Under the pieces are notes generated by a model. That model saw only the letters and a list, made by a program, of their open reading frames with translations. It made no database searches and had not been told where the DNA came from. DNA of 20,280 nucleotides, taken from DASSKW01 sp035701115. Lineage in GTDB: Bacteria > Pseudomonadota > Gammaproteobacteria > Natronospirales > REEB76. The DNA is taken from NCBI GenBank assembly GCA_035701115.1, contig DASSOA010000019.1, positions 1 to 20,280 on the forward strand. The letters are read 5' to 3'. This document shows positions 7,931-15,662 of the stretch, piece after piece. The position numbers and the translations under genes were made by a program. How positions within the stretch are numbered: the stretch's first letter is position 1; each line of letters starts with the position of its first letter.

Positions 7931-9274
7931 ATGAAGCGCCTGATTATAGCGTTAGTCGTGATTGGCTGGTTTACCGCATCACTCGCGGCGGCTCCTACGG
8001 CCGTCCCTGCCGTCAGCGCGGAAGTTCCCGCAGCCGCTTCGGCGCAGTCCGCGACATCATTTGATCCAGAAAAGGCAACTGCGGCGTATATGGCGGAACT
8101 TTCCCCGGCCGCGAAAGCGCGTTCCGATGCCTATTTCGAAGGCGGTTACTGGCTGATTCTGTGGAGTCTGCTCTACGGTATCGGCGTGGCCTGGCTGTTG
8201 CTGGGCACGAAGCTGTCGGCACGGATGCGGGATGTTGCCGAGAAAATAACCCGGCACAAATGGCTGCAGACGGCGCTCTACTCGGTGCAGTACATACTCC
8301 TGACCGCGGTGCTGGGTTTTCCGCTGACGCTGTATCAGGATTTTTTCCGTGAGCATCAATACGGTTTGTCCAATCAGGACTTCGGCCAGTGGATGGGCGA
8401 TCAGTTCAAGGGACTGCTGGTTGCCTTGATACTCGGCACGCTTGCGCTGATTGTCGTTTACGCGGTGATACGGAAAGCTCAGCGCAGCTGGTGGCTGTGG
8501 GGTTCGGTGGTACTGATCGTGTTCGGCATTTTCAGCGCGACCATTGCGCCGGTTTACATTGCACCTTTGTTCAACACCTACAAGGCGCTGCCTGACAGTC
8601 CGCTCAAGGCGCGGATTCTCTCCATGGCTCGCGCCAATGGCATTCCGGCCAGCAACGTCTACGAATTCGATGCGTCAAAACAGAGTAAACGCATCAGTGC
8701 CAACGTCAGCGGCATGTTCGGCACCACGCGCATCAGCCTGAACGACAATCTGCTGAACCGCAGTACGCCTGCCGAGATCCAGGCCGTCATGGGTCACGAG
8801 ATGGGGCATTACGTCCTGAATCATGTCTACAAGGACATTGTGTTTTTCGGGATCATTATCGTTGTCGGCTTCGCAGTGGTGCAGTGGGGATTCGGCCGGC
8901 TGCATGCGCGATTCGGTGCGCGCTGGGGTATTCGCGACGTCAGCGATGTTGCCGGACTGCCGCTATTGATTGCGCTGTTTTCCGTCTACATGTTTCTCAT
9001 GACGCCGGTTACCAACAGCATCACGCGCAGCAGCGAAGCGGAGGCAGATGCCTTCGGACTGAACGCGGCACGTGAGCCGGACGGGTTTGCGCAGGCGGCG
9101 TTGCAGCTTTCCGAATACCGCAAAATGCACCCCGGCCCGGTTGAGGAATTCATTTTCTTCGATCACCCGAGCGGCTGGAACCGGATTCACCGGGCCATGG
9201 TGTGGAAAGCCGAACACATCAACGACCCGGATATTCGTGCGGAGGATGCCAGCGCACCTGAAGGTGCGCGATAA
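7931..9274 (+). CDS. M48 family metallopeptidase (Ste24/CAAX-prenyl-protease-like)
   Basis: Integral inner-membrane zinc protease of 447 residues. A signal-like hydrophobic N-terminus is followed by several membrane segments (WLILWSLLYGIGVAWLLLG, ILLTAVLGFPLTLY, ALILGTLALIVVYAVI, VVLIVFGIFSATIAPV and more). The zinc site is HEMGH at 289-293, with the third ligand Glu369 in the E-A-E-A-D motif (ExxAD). The region KQSKRISANVSGMFGTTRISLNDNLL before the active site is typical of subfamily M48A. Bacterial members are thought to act in membrane-protein quality control rather than prenyl processing. The start has an excellent AAGGAGAT 6 nt upstream. murI follows 42 bp later on the same strand. Confidence 0.95.
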   Translation: MKRLIIALVVIGWFTASLAAAPTAVPAVSAEVPAAASAQSATSFDPEKATAAYMAELSPAAKARSDAYFEGGYWLILWSLLYGIGVAWLLLGTKLSARMRDVAEKITRHKWLQTALYSVQYILLTAVLGFPLTLYQDFFREHQYGLSNQDFGQWMGDQFKGLLVALILGTLALIVVYAVIRKAQRSWWLWGSVVLIVFGIFSATIAPVYIAPLFNTYKALPDSPLKARILSMARANGIPASNVYEFDASKQSKRISANVSGMFGTTRISLNDNLLNRSTPAEIQAVMGHEMGHYVLNHVYKDIVFFGIIIVVGFAVVQWGFGRLHARFGARWGIRDVSDVAGLPLLIALFSVYMFLMTPVTNSITRSSEAEADAFGLNAAREPDGFAQAALQLSEYRKMHPGPVEEFIFFDHPSGWNRIHRAMVWKAEHINDPDIRAEDASAPEGAR

Positions 9275-9316
9275 TGTGTTGCTGACGGCTGATACAGGCA
9301 TTCCCGGGATTTTTAC

Positions 9317-10159
9317 ATGAACGCATCACACGGGCCGGCCGCAAATGCGGACCGGCCCATCGGTATCTTCGACTCCGGCGTTGGCGGGCTGACGGTACTC
9401 AAAGCCATTCGCGAACGACTGCCTCACGAGCATCTGCTCTATCTCGGTGACACGGCACGCTTGCCTTATGGCACCAAGGGTGCGGACACCGTGAGCCGTT
9501 ACGCGGTGCAGGCAGCGGCGCATCTGGTGGAAAGGGGCATCAAGCTGCTGGTCGTCGCCTGCAATACCGCATCGGCTGTCGCGATGCCGGCATTGCAAAA
9601 GCAGTTTGCGCCGTTGCCGGTGATCGGCGTGGTCGAAGCGGGTGCGGAGGCGGCCGTGCGTGCATCCACAAGCGGACACATTGCCGTGCTGGCAACGGAA
9701 GGCACCGTGCGCGGAGGCGCTTATGCGCGCGCCATTCAGGCACGTCGCGCCGATGCGCGGGTGTTTTCCCAGGCCTGTTCGCTGTTTGTCGCGCTCGCAG
9801 AAGAAGGCTGGACGCAGGGCCCCCTGGTCGAATCCGTGGCGCGCGAGTACCTGCATCCCTTGCTGGATGAAAAGAAGCGCGACGGGCTCGATACGCTGGT
9901 GCTCGGCTGCACACATTTCCCGCTGCTCAAACAGGCGATTGCGCACGTTGCCGGCGAAGAACTGCGGCTGGTGGATTCCGCCGAAGTGGTCGCCAAAGCA
10001 GTTGAAAAACTGCTGCGTGAATCGGGAATGGCGCGCTCCACCGGCGAAGGTGAAGCGCGCTATCTTGCGACCGACAATCCGGAACGGTTCGCGCGAATCG
10101 GCAGCCTGTTTCTCGGTCAGCCGATTGCTTCGGGTTCCGTCGAGCTGGTGGATTTGTAA
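9317..10159 (+). CDS. murI: Glutamate racemase
   Basis: Cytoplasmic enzyme of 280 residues converting L- to D-glutamate for peptidoglycan precursors. Diagnostic motifs are GIFDSGVGGLTVL (Asp19/Ser20), LYLGDTARLPYGTKG, VACNTAS with catalytic Cys82, and LGCTHFPLL with the second catalytic Cys198. Length is normal for the family. No strong Shine-Dalgarno is visible before ATG 9317, so expression may depend on read-through from the M48 gene 42 bp upstream. Its last 43 bp overlap the convergent permease gene. Confidence 0.96.
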   Translation: MNASHGPAANADRPIGIFDSGVGGLTVLKAIRERLPHEHLLYLGDTARLPYGTKGADTVSRYAVQAAAHLVERGIKLLVVACNTASAVAMPALQKQFAPLPVIGVVEAGAEAAVRASTSGHIAVLATEGTVRGGAYARAIQARRADARVFSQACSLFVALAEEGWTQGPLVESVAREYLHPLLDEKKRDGLDTLVLGCTHFPLLKQAIAHVAGEELRLVDSAEVVAKAVEKLLRESGMARSTGEGEARYLATDNPERFARIGSLFLGQPIASGSVELVDL

Positions 10160-11763
10160 TCGGCCGCAACCGGTTCGCTCTGTTTGCCTGCGGCGGCCTC
10201 AATCAGGTGCGGCGTGCGCCAGCCGGAATACAGGCCCCAGATGTAGAATCCCAGCGCACAGGCAGCCACGACACCCAGGTCCCAGCCGAACGGAATGAAA
10301 TCGCGGCCGCCAAACCGGCTGCTGCCACCCCAGGACAGGATGGCAATCGTCGGGAAGTAGCTTACCAACCACCACGCGCCGTTCATGTGGCTGCGGAAAT
10401 CGCGCCAGCCGCCCTTGGCTTCGTAATACAGCCAGATCGGCAGGGCGATCACCATCAGGGCAATGATTTCGCCTGTCAACGGCCAGCGTGCCCAATACAG
10501 CAAAAGTGTGCCGAACACGAAACCGATGCCGGATAACACGGTAAGCCATGGCAGGCGCAGCGGTCTGTGGAGTTCCGGCGCGGTGCGGCGCAACACTGCG
10601 ACGCTAACCGGTCCAACCAGGTAGGACAGAATCACGGCCACGGAAATCACAGCGGCGCCAAATCCCCAGCCGCGGAACCACAGCAGGAAAAAGAATCCGA
10701 CAATCAGGTTCAGCCACATGGCGGGACGCGGAATCCCGTATTTCGGATGCACCGTGCCGAAGATTTTTGGCAAGGTGCCGTTCTTTTCAATGGCGTAAAT
10801 CATGCGTGCGTTGCCGGCCGTATAGGTGATCCCGGTACCGCTCGGACTGATGAACGCATCGGTATAGAGCAGCAACGCGAGCCAGTTGAGATTGACCGCC
10901 AGCGCAAGTTGCGCGAACGGCGAACTGAAGTCCAGCGTGCCCCAGCCCTTGATCAGATCGCCCGCGGGAACCCCGCCGATGAATGCAATCTGCAGCAGCA
11001 CGTAAATCGCTGCGCAGATCAGAATCGAACCGATGATGCTGATCGGCACGTTGCGGCCGGGGTGGTGCGCTTCGCCGGCCAGGTTCACCGGCGATTGAAA
11101 GCCGTTGAAGCTGAATACGATACCGCTGGTCGCGACCGCGGTGAGAATGGCGGCGACATTCATCACGTGTGTGCCGCCGTTAACGCCGATGTTGAAATTG
11201 GCGCTGTTGAAACCGGCATAAATCAACGCGATTGCGGTGACAGCGGGGATGATCAGTTTGAATACCGTAATCGCGGTGTTGGTGCGCGCGAACAGTTTCA
11301 CGCTCCAGAAGTTGAGCAGGAAATACACCACCATCAGAATGGCGGCGAACACCAGTCCGGACGCGGTGAGTTCGCCGTTGGCATACAATCCGTGCGCCCA
11401 GGCAAAATTCCAGGAGGCGGTGTATTGCACGGATGCATCGGCTTCGACCGGAATCACCGTGACCATCGAAATCCAGTTGGCCCAGGCGGTCAGAAACCCG
11501 ACCAGCGAGCCATGCGAATACAGCCCGTAGCGCACCACGCCGCCCGACTCGGGAAACATGGCACCGAGTTCCGCATAAGTGAGTGCGATAATGAGCACAA
11601 TGGCGGCGCCGATCAGCCATGCATACACGGCGCCGGGGCCGGCCAGCGTTGCGGCGCGCCAGGCGCCGAACAGCCATCCGGAGCCGATGATCGAGCCGAT
11701 GCCGGTCATGGTCAATGCGACCAGGCCGATTTCGCGGCGGATGGAGGATGAGTGAGTGGACAT
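10117..11763 (-). CDS. APC-superfamily amino acid permease
   Basis: Inner-membrane transporter of 548 residues with about 12 hydrophobic segments. The N-terminal unwound-helix motif of the amino acid-polyamine-organocation family is clear (TMTGIGSIIGSGWLFGA, residues ~15-32). Further family features are AELGAMFPESGG, ATSGIVFSFNGFQSPVNLAGE and GNARMIYAIEKNGTLPKIF. Overall organisation resembles aspartate/glutamate-type proton symporters such as B. subtilis YveA, but the substrate cannot be assigned from sequence alone. The ATG at 11763 is preceded by AAGGAGT at ideal spacing. The frame extends 17 codons further upstream without a better start. The 3' end overlaps murI tail-to-tail by 43 bp. 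Confidence 0.93.
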   Translation of the reverse strand: MSTHSSSIRREIGLVALTMTGIGSIIGSGWLFGAWRAATLAGPGAVYAWLIGAAIVLIIALTYAELGAMFPESGGVVRYGLYSHGSLVGFLTAWANWISMVTVIPVEADASVQYTASWNFAWAHGLYANGELTASGLVFAAILMVVYFLLNFWSVKLFARTNTAITVFKLIIPAVTAIALIYAGFNSANFNIGVNGGTHVMNVAAILTAVATSGIVFSFNGFQSPVNLAGEAHHPGRNVPISIIGSILICAAIYVLLQIAFIGGVPAGDLIKGWGTLDFSSPFAQLALAVNLNWLALLLYTDAFISPSGTGITYTAGNARMIYAIEKNGTLPKIFGTVHPKYGIPRPAMWLNLIVGFFFLLWFRGWGFGAAVISVAVILSYLVGPVSVAVLRRTAPELHRPLRLPWLTVLSGIGFVFGTLLLYWARWPLTGEIIALMVIALPIWLYYEAKGGWRDFRSHMNGAWWLVSYFPTIAILSWGGSSRFGGRDFIPFGWDLGVVAACALGFYIWGLYSGWRTPHLIEAAAGKQSEPVAADYKSTSSTEPEAIG

Positions 11764-11891
11764 TGGGGACTCCTTGATGGGCCTTGGATCAGCCAGGGGC
11801 ACCGGGCACGGCAATGGATCGGTCGCGCATCATCGCAGGTTGTGTCCCGGATGTCAGCCCGAGAAACCCGGCTGCCTCGTCAAACCTTCGT

Positions 11892-12944
11892 ATGACAGTG
11901 AGTAACGCAGTGAAGTTCACATTCAATGAGACAGACGCCGCACGTATGGTGCGCATCGTGCTGGATAACGTGGTGCGGGAATATCCGAACCACGTCATGC
12001 ACATGCTGAACAGCGACGCCGACGCCTTGCCGCCGAGAGTATTGCATCCCGCATTCTATGGCAGTTACGACTGGCATTCTGCGGTGCACAGTCACTGGAC
12101 GCTGGTGCGTGCGTTGCGCCGGTTCCCGCACGCGGCGTTCGCAGCAGGGATCGTCGCCGTGCTGGATCGGCACCTGACTGTGCCTAATATTACGAGCGAA
12201 TGCCGCTATTTTGAGGCACCCAATCGCACCTCATACGAGCGGCCGTATGGCCTCGCCTGGTTGCTGCAACTTGCCGCGGAACTGGCCGACTGGAGCAATG
12301 CAGATGCATTGCGCTGGCGGGATGCATTGCGACCGTTGGAGAGACTTTGCGCGCAGCGCATCCGCGACTGGCTGCCGAAACTCAGTCACCCGATCCGTGG
12401 CGGCGAACATTCCAACAGCGCATTTTCACTCGGTCTGGTCTTCGATTGGGCGCAAACGGTACACGACACCGGGTCGCTGGCCTCCATTGTCGAGCATTCC
12501 CGGCGCTTGTATTTCGCGGATCGCGACGCGCCGCTCGCCTATGAACCGTCGGGGCATGATTTTCTGTCGCCGGCGCTTGCTGAAGCAGATCTCATGCGGC
12601 GGGTGCTTTCAGTTGCAGAGTTCTCTGCATGGCTTGACCGGTTCATGCCGCGGATACCCGCCAACGATGATGCAACCTGGTTGTTGCCGGTTGCGCCCAG
12701 CGACCCTTCCGATCCCAAGCTGGCGCATCTGGATGGGCTCAATCTCAGCCGCGCCTGGATGCTGCACGGCATTGCTGCATCGTTGAATCCGAGCGATCCG
12801 CGCCGTGGTGCGTTGCAGAACGCGGCGCAGCGCCATGCCGACGCCGGCACCGCGGCGATCAACGCAGAACGCTACGAGGGCAGTCACTGGCTGCCGAGCT
12901 TTGCCATGTACCTGCTGACGGAGCGCGGATTGCGGCATGAATGA
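11892..12944 (+). CDS. DUF2891 family protein
   Basis: Soluble protein of 350 residues with no signal peptide. It carries the hallmark of the uncharacterised DUF2891 family, HPAFYGSYDWHSAVHSHWTL, near residue 53. Other conserved blocks are ERPYGLAWLLQLAAEL, GGEHSNSAFSLGLVFDWA, YEPSGHDFLSPAL-EADLMRR and YEGSHWLPSFAMYLL. The alternating helices with conserved aromatic, His and acidic residues look like an alpha/alpha-barrel of the kind found in sugar-acting enzymes (inference). No good Shine-Dalgarno exists at any candidate start. I used ATG 11892 because conservation seems to begin there; the open frame continues upstream to 11784. The end overlaps mtgA by 8 nt. Confidence 0.85.
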   Translation: MTVSNAVKFTFNETDAARMVRIVLDNVVREYPNHVMHMLNSDADALPPRVLHPAFYGSYDWHSAVHSHWTLVRALRRFPHAAFAAGIVAVLDRHLTVPNITSECRYFEAPNRTSYERPYGLAWLLQLAAELADWSNADALRWRDALRPLERLCAQRIRDWLPKLSHPIRGGEHSNSAFSLGLVFDWAQTVHDTGSLASIVEHSRRLYFADRDAPLAYEPSGHDFLSPALAEADLMRRVLSVAEFSAWLDRFMPRIPANDDATWLLPVAPSDPSDPKLAHLDGLNLSRAWMLHGIAASLNPSDPRRGALQNAAQRHADAGTAAINAERYEGSHWLPSFAMYLLTERGLRHE

Positions 12945-13671
12945 CGTTACATCGGGTACCTTGCTGACACGGTTGTGGCATCGCTTGCTGGCACTTGCCT
13001 GGTTCTGGTTTCTGGCATCCGCGGTGGGCGTCGCCTTTCGCGGTATCGTGAATCCCCCGACCACGGCGTTCATGCAGCAGCGCTCCGCCACGCTGCGCGC
13101 GCATGGGACTTCGCACGCGCACGTCGATTACCGGTGGGTAGACTACGACAACATCGCGCCCGCAATGCGGCTTGCCGTGGTGGCATCTGAAGATCAGGAT
13201 TTTCCGTTCCATCACGGATTCGACTGGGATGCCATCGACAAGGCGCTGCACCACAATGCGCACAGCCATCGCGTGCGCGGCGCCAGCACCATCAGTCAGC
13301 AGACTGCCAAGAACCTGTGGTTATGGTCGGGGCGCAGTTATTTTCGCAAGGGAATCGAAGCGTATTTCACCGCTCTGATGGAACTGGAATGGCCGAAACA
13401 GCGAATCCTGGAAATGTACCTGAACGTCGCGCAATTCGATGACAATGTCTTCGGCGTAGATGCGGCAGCCCGCCATCTATTCAATGAGACACCCGCACAA
13501 TTGACGCCGGAGCAGGCCGCACTGTTGGCGGCGGCCTTGCCGGCACCGGATCGGTTTAATGTGACAGATCCGTCGGCCTATTTGGTGCGCCGTCAGGCCT
13601 GGATCCTCAATCAGATGCGGATGCTGGGAAGCGATTACCTGAATGCCATTGCGAACCAGGCGCGGCATTGA
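12937..13671 (+). CDS. mtgA: Monofunctional biosynthetic peptidoglycan transglycosylase
   Basis: GT51 glycosyltransferase of 244 residues that polymerises lipid II into glycan strands. One N-terminal membrane anchor (residues ~12-35, LALAWFWFLASAVGVAF) leaves the catalytic domain in the periplasm. Motif 1 is ASEDQDFPFHHGFD with catalytic Glu85. Motif 2 is RGASTISQQTAKNLWLW. Motif 3 is the KQRILEMYLN region, and NVFGVDAAARHLF follows. There is no transpeptidase domain. The size is normal for MtgA. The ATG at 12937 lies inside the end of the DUF2891 gene (8-nt overlap), suggesting coupled translation. Only 10 bp separate its stop from the convergent methyltransferase, with no visible terminator. 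Confidence 0.95.
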   Translation: MNDVTSGTLLTRLWHRLLALAWFWFLASAVGVAFRGIVNPPTTAFMQQRSATLRAHGTSHAHVDYRWVDYDNIAPAMRLAVVASEDQDFPFHHGFDWDAIDKALHHNAHSHRVRGASTISQQTAKNLWLWSGRSYFRKGIEAYFTALMELEWPKQRILEMYLNVAQFDDNVFGVDAAARHLFNETPAQLTPEQAALLAAALPAPDRFNVTDPSAYLVRRQAWILNQMRMLGSDYLNAIANQARH

Positions 13672-13681
13672 CGCTACCGGG

Positions 13682-14536
13682 TCAGCCGCGCTCCAGCACC
13701 ACGATACCGCTCATCTTGCGCCCCTGTTCACGCGCACCAGGAATGATCCAGCCCATCAGATCCCATAGCCACGCAAGCGGCACCTCACGGCGGTTCAGCC
13801 GCTTGGCGTCTTCCCAGGTCGAATGAAAGGCTTTGGCGTGCCAGCTGCGCGAAAGGAAGAAGTCGGTGTGGTCGGCCGGTGCAAACCGGAATTCCACGTC
13901 ACCGGGCATTTGTTGCCGGATGCGGCGCATGTAGCGTAACAGGCGCGGCGACGCAAGATCGGTCAGCCAGCGTTTCGCGGCCGGCTCGCGGTACAGGTCC
14001 CAGGCCAGATCCTTTACCTCTTCTTCGTGGAGGTAAAGCAGCAGGCCTTCGGTGATCACCAGCATTTTGGTGGCGCCGGCACCGATTCGCGCGAACAAGG
14101 CGCGACGTGCCTCCGAATCTTTCAGGTCCAGCGCGCAGCGTTCAAGACGACAGAAACAGGTCGCGTCCTTGAGCGCTTCGCGTTTGTATTCGATCATGTC
14201 CGGCAGATCAACTTCGGCCCAGCGCAAAGTGGCTGGCAGTGCGAGACGATACGGACGTGTGTCGAGGCCCGCGGCAAGATTCAGCACGGTGTCGTAACCG
14301 TCTTCCTCCACGGCCTGGAGAATCAGTTCATCGAGCACCTGCGTCCGGACCACAAGCGGCCAGCTTTGCATGCCGTGTTTGGCAAGCTCCGCTGCAATCT
14401 GTTCGCCGCGTTCGCCTGCCAGCTGGCGCGCGAACGGATCATAGAACAATGCGTCGGGACGCTCGCTTTCCATGGCGCGATAGGTCGCGATCCAGAGCGC
14501 GGTGTCGGAGATGTGTCGGATGGCGGCTTGATCCAT
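13682..14536 (-). CDS. Class I SAM-dependent methyltransferase, PPM1/TCMP (TIGR00027-like) family
   Basis: Protein of 284 residues. The family signature starts at the N-terminus (TALWIATYRAMESERPDALFYDPFARQLAG), followed by VVRTQVLDELI. The SAM-binding motif LNLAAGLDTRPYRL lies near residue 86, and EVDLPDMIEYKREAL and ITEGLLLYLHEEEVKDL come later. These are hallmarks of the leucine carboxyl methyltransferase-like family; members O-methylate small molecules or proteins, and the substrate here is unknown. An AAGGA lies about 10 nt before ATG 14536. It is the first minus-strand gene that could be reached by read-through from the c-di-GMP riboswitch at 15485-15669, although the plus-strand lipoprotein gene lies between them. 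Confidence 0.9.
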   Translation of the reverse strand: MDQAAIRHISDTALWIATYRAMESERPDALFYDPFARQLAGERGEQIAAELAKHGMQSWPLVVRTQVLDELILQAVEEDGYDTVLNLAAGLDTRPYRLALPATLRWAEVDLPDMIEYKREALKDATCFCRLERCALDLKDSEARRALFARIGAGATKMLVITEGLLLYLHEEEVKDLAWDLYREPAAKRWLTDLASPRLLRYMRRIRQQMPGDVEFRFAPADHTDFFLSRSWHAKAFHSTWEDAKRLNRREVPLAWLWDLMGWIIPGAREQGRKMSGIVVLERG

Positions 14537-14677
14537 GTACCAGGGTTCCTTCCCTCCAACGGTACTCCCAGTATCCCTTGTTGTCCCGGGCTTGTGAAGA
14601 TGCTCCCGGTTGCGGCAGGTACCGGAACGGCGGATTATTCACATCCAGTATCGATTGGCTGGGATCAGGAGTCGCCG

Positions 14678-15418
14678 ATGCCGCGCATTGTCATATTGCT
14701 GCTGCTTGTTGTCTCGCTAGCAGCCTGTTCGCCGTCTCAAGAAACGCGCACCCTGGAAACATCGCTGCCGGTGGCCAATGCAAGCGTGCTGATGACGCAT
14801 GCGAACACCGGTTCGGTAAGGGTAACGGTCAGTTCAGATGCGAGCGTGCATGCAAGCGTCAGGTTGCTGCCTTCCAACAACTTCTTCTGGGATCTGTTTA
14901 CACATAGCCATGCTCCGCAAGCCATCCGCGAAGCGCGCCTGACACACATACTCGACAACGGGGTGCTCGATTTCAGCGTGCAATACCCGCCGGATTCGGA
15001 TTCCAGCGCCATCAATGAAGAATGGACCATTGCGGTGCCGGCAACCATGCAGGTCAAGAGTCATGTGAATGTCGGCAATCTGAGCGTTACCGGAATCGCC
15101 GGCGGCGTCGACGCGCAGATGAATGTCGGCAAGGTGGTGCTGGACGTACCGCACGGTCCGCTCGATGTCACGGTCAATGTCGGCAAGATTGACGCCCAGG
15201 CACACAGCGCGGATTACGGCAAAGTCGGCTTGAGTGCCAACGTCGGTGAAACACAGCTGACCCTGGATGGTGTCGATGCCGGAAATCACAGCAAGCAGGG
15301 CGTCGGCAGCCAGATTGATTATCAGGGCAAGGGTAGCAACCCGATCAGCCTGAAAGTGAACACAGGCAAGGTTACGTTGGAGTTATCGAGCCAGGCCGCC
15401 CCCGCAGGCAAGTCCTGA
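14678..15418 (+). CDS. Lipoprotein with repeated NVGK motifs (DUF4097-like beta-solenoid)
   Basis: Protein of 246 residues. The signal peptide ends in the lipobox VVSLAAC (Cys17), so the mature protein is probably lipid-anchored. CAGGAG sits 6 nt before ATG 14678. The frame opens further upstream to 14027, but that part is antisense shadow of the methyltransferase. The C-terminal half repeats an N-[VT]-G-[KNE] motif followed by alternating hydrophobic residues. The Asn is at residues 131, 149, 167, 188 and 228, with a related NTG near 43. This regular strand-turn pattern suits a right-handed beta-solenoid as in the DUF4097/DUF2807 adhesin-like families. The function is unknown. A c-di-GMP riboswitch transcript converges on its 3' end from the opposite strand. 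Confidence 0.85.
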   Translation: MPRIVILLLLVVSLAACSPSQETRTLETSLPVANASVLMTHANTGSVRVTVSSDASVHASVRLLPSNNFFWDLFTHSHAPQAIREARLTHILDNGVLDFSVQYPPDSDSSAINEEWTIAVPATMQVKSHVNVGNLSVTGIAGGVDAQMNVGKVVLDVPHGPLDVTVNVGKIDAQAHSADYGKVGLSANVGETQLTLDGVDAGNHSKQGVGSQIDYQGKGSNPISLKVNTGKVTLELSSQAAPAGKS

Positions 15419-15484
15419 CGGGTCGGTTCCCGCCGCGTACTTCACGGTACGGCCGCGCAAAATAAAGGCTGGAATGGCACAGAT

Positions 15485-15606
15485 AAAAAAGGGGTGCAAA
15501 CGACGACGGGATCAAGGGGGTTCCGAAAAGCCTGTCCGGAAGGGGGGAGCCCGGACATAGGGGGGTGGCACATTCGGTAATCCCGCCGTCATAGGGTTTG
15601 CACCCC
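15485..15606 (-). terminator. Riboswitch expression platform: intrinsic terminator that pairs with the aptamer
   Basis: The 3' strand just before a run of six U (15490-15485) pairs with the aptamer's own P3 side. Segment 15606-15596 (GGGGUGCAAAC) is perfectly complementary to 15501-15491. After a 5-nt bulge, 15590-15580 pairs with 15512-15502 with one G-U pair. This makes a 22-bp stem that consumes P3, its receptor motif and part of the GCGGGAU block. Two smaller hairpins lie inside (CCGAA/UUCGG; TGTCCGG/CCGGACA at 15557-15551 and 15539-15533). The terminator and the ligand-bound aptamer are mutually exclusive, which predicts that c-di-GMP turns read-through ON. Confidence 0.82.
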
Positions 15607-15662
15607 TTAGACCGGTGACTTTGCGCCCCCGCCTTTCGGACGGGTTTGCCGTTTCGTGTCCA
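15566..15662 (-). promoter_or_regulatory. Cyclic-di-GMP-I (GEMM-I) riboswitch aptamer
   Basis: The minus strand contains, in order, the conserved blocks of the GEMM-I aptamer: GGCAAACC (15650-15643), a P2 stem capped by a GAAA tetraloop (15637-15634), GGCGCAAAG (15627-15619), CCGGUCUAAG (15615-15606), UAUGA (15593-15589) and GCGGGAUUACCGA (15586-15574). P1 is formed by 15662-15656 with 15571-15566, with one bulged A. P2 pairs CCCG(U)CC with GGCGGG. P3 is GGG/CCC with a UGCAAA loop. The CUAAG...UAUGA pair around P3 matches the 11-nt tetraloop receptor that docks the P2 GAAA loop in known structures. Everything needed for ligand binding appears intact. The family is known to bind the second messenger c-di-GMP. 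Confidence 0.92.

Noticed and set aside
10567..11751. Long plus-strand ORF (394 residues)
   Set aside because: It lies wholly antisense to the permease and is rich in Gln/His/Arg/Gly with no domain pattern: a shadow of a high-GC gene.
14027..14677. Upstream extension of the NVGK lipoprotein frame
   Set aside because: It is antisense to the methyltransferase; the lipoprotein signal and CAGGAG place the start at 14678.
15431..15455. Possible hairpin terminator after the lipoprotein gene (CGTAC/GTACG)
   Set aside because: Only a 5-bp stem with mismatches beyond it and no U-run on either strand.
15485..15606. Read at first as a stand-alone sX13/Spot 42-like sRNA because of the closed rod and C-rich loops
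   Set aside because: The upstream half is a clear GEMM-I aptamer, so the rod is the terminator form of a riboswitch. A possible sRNA role is kept only as a secondary idea.
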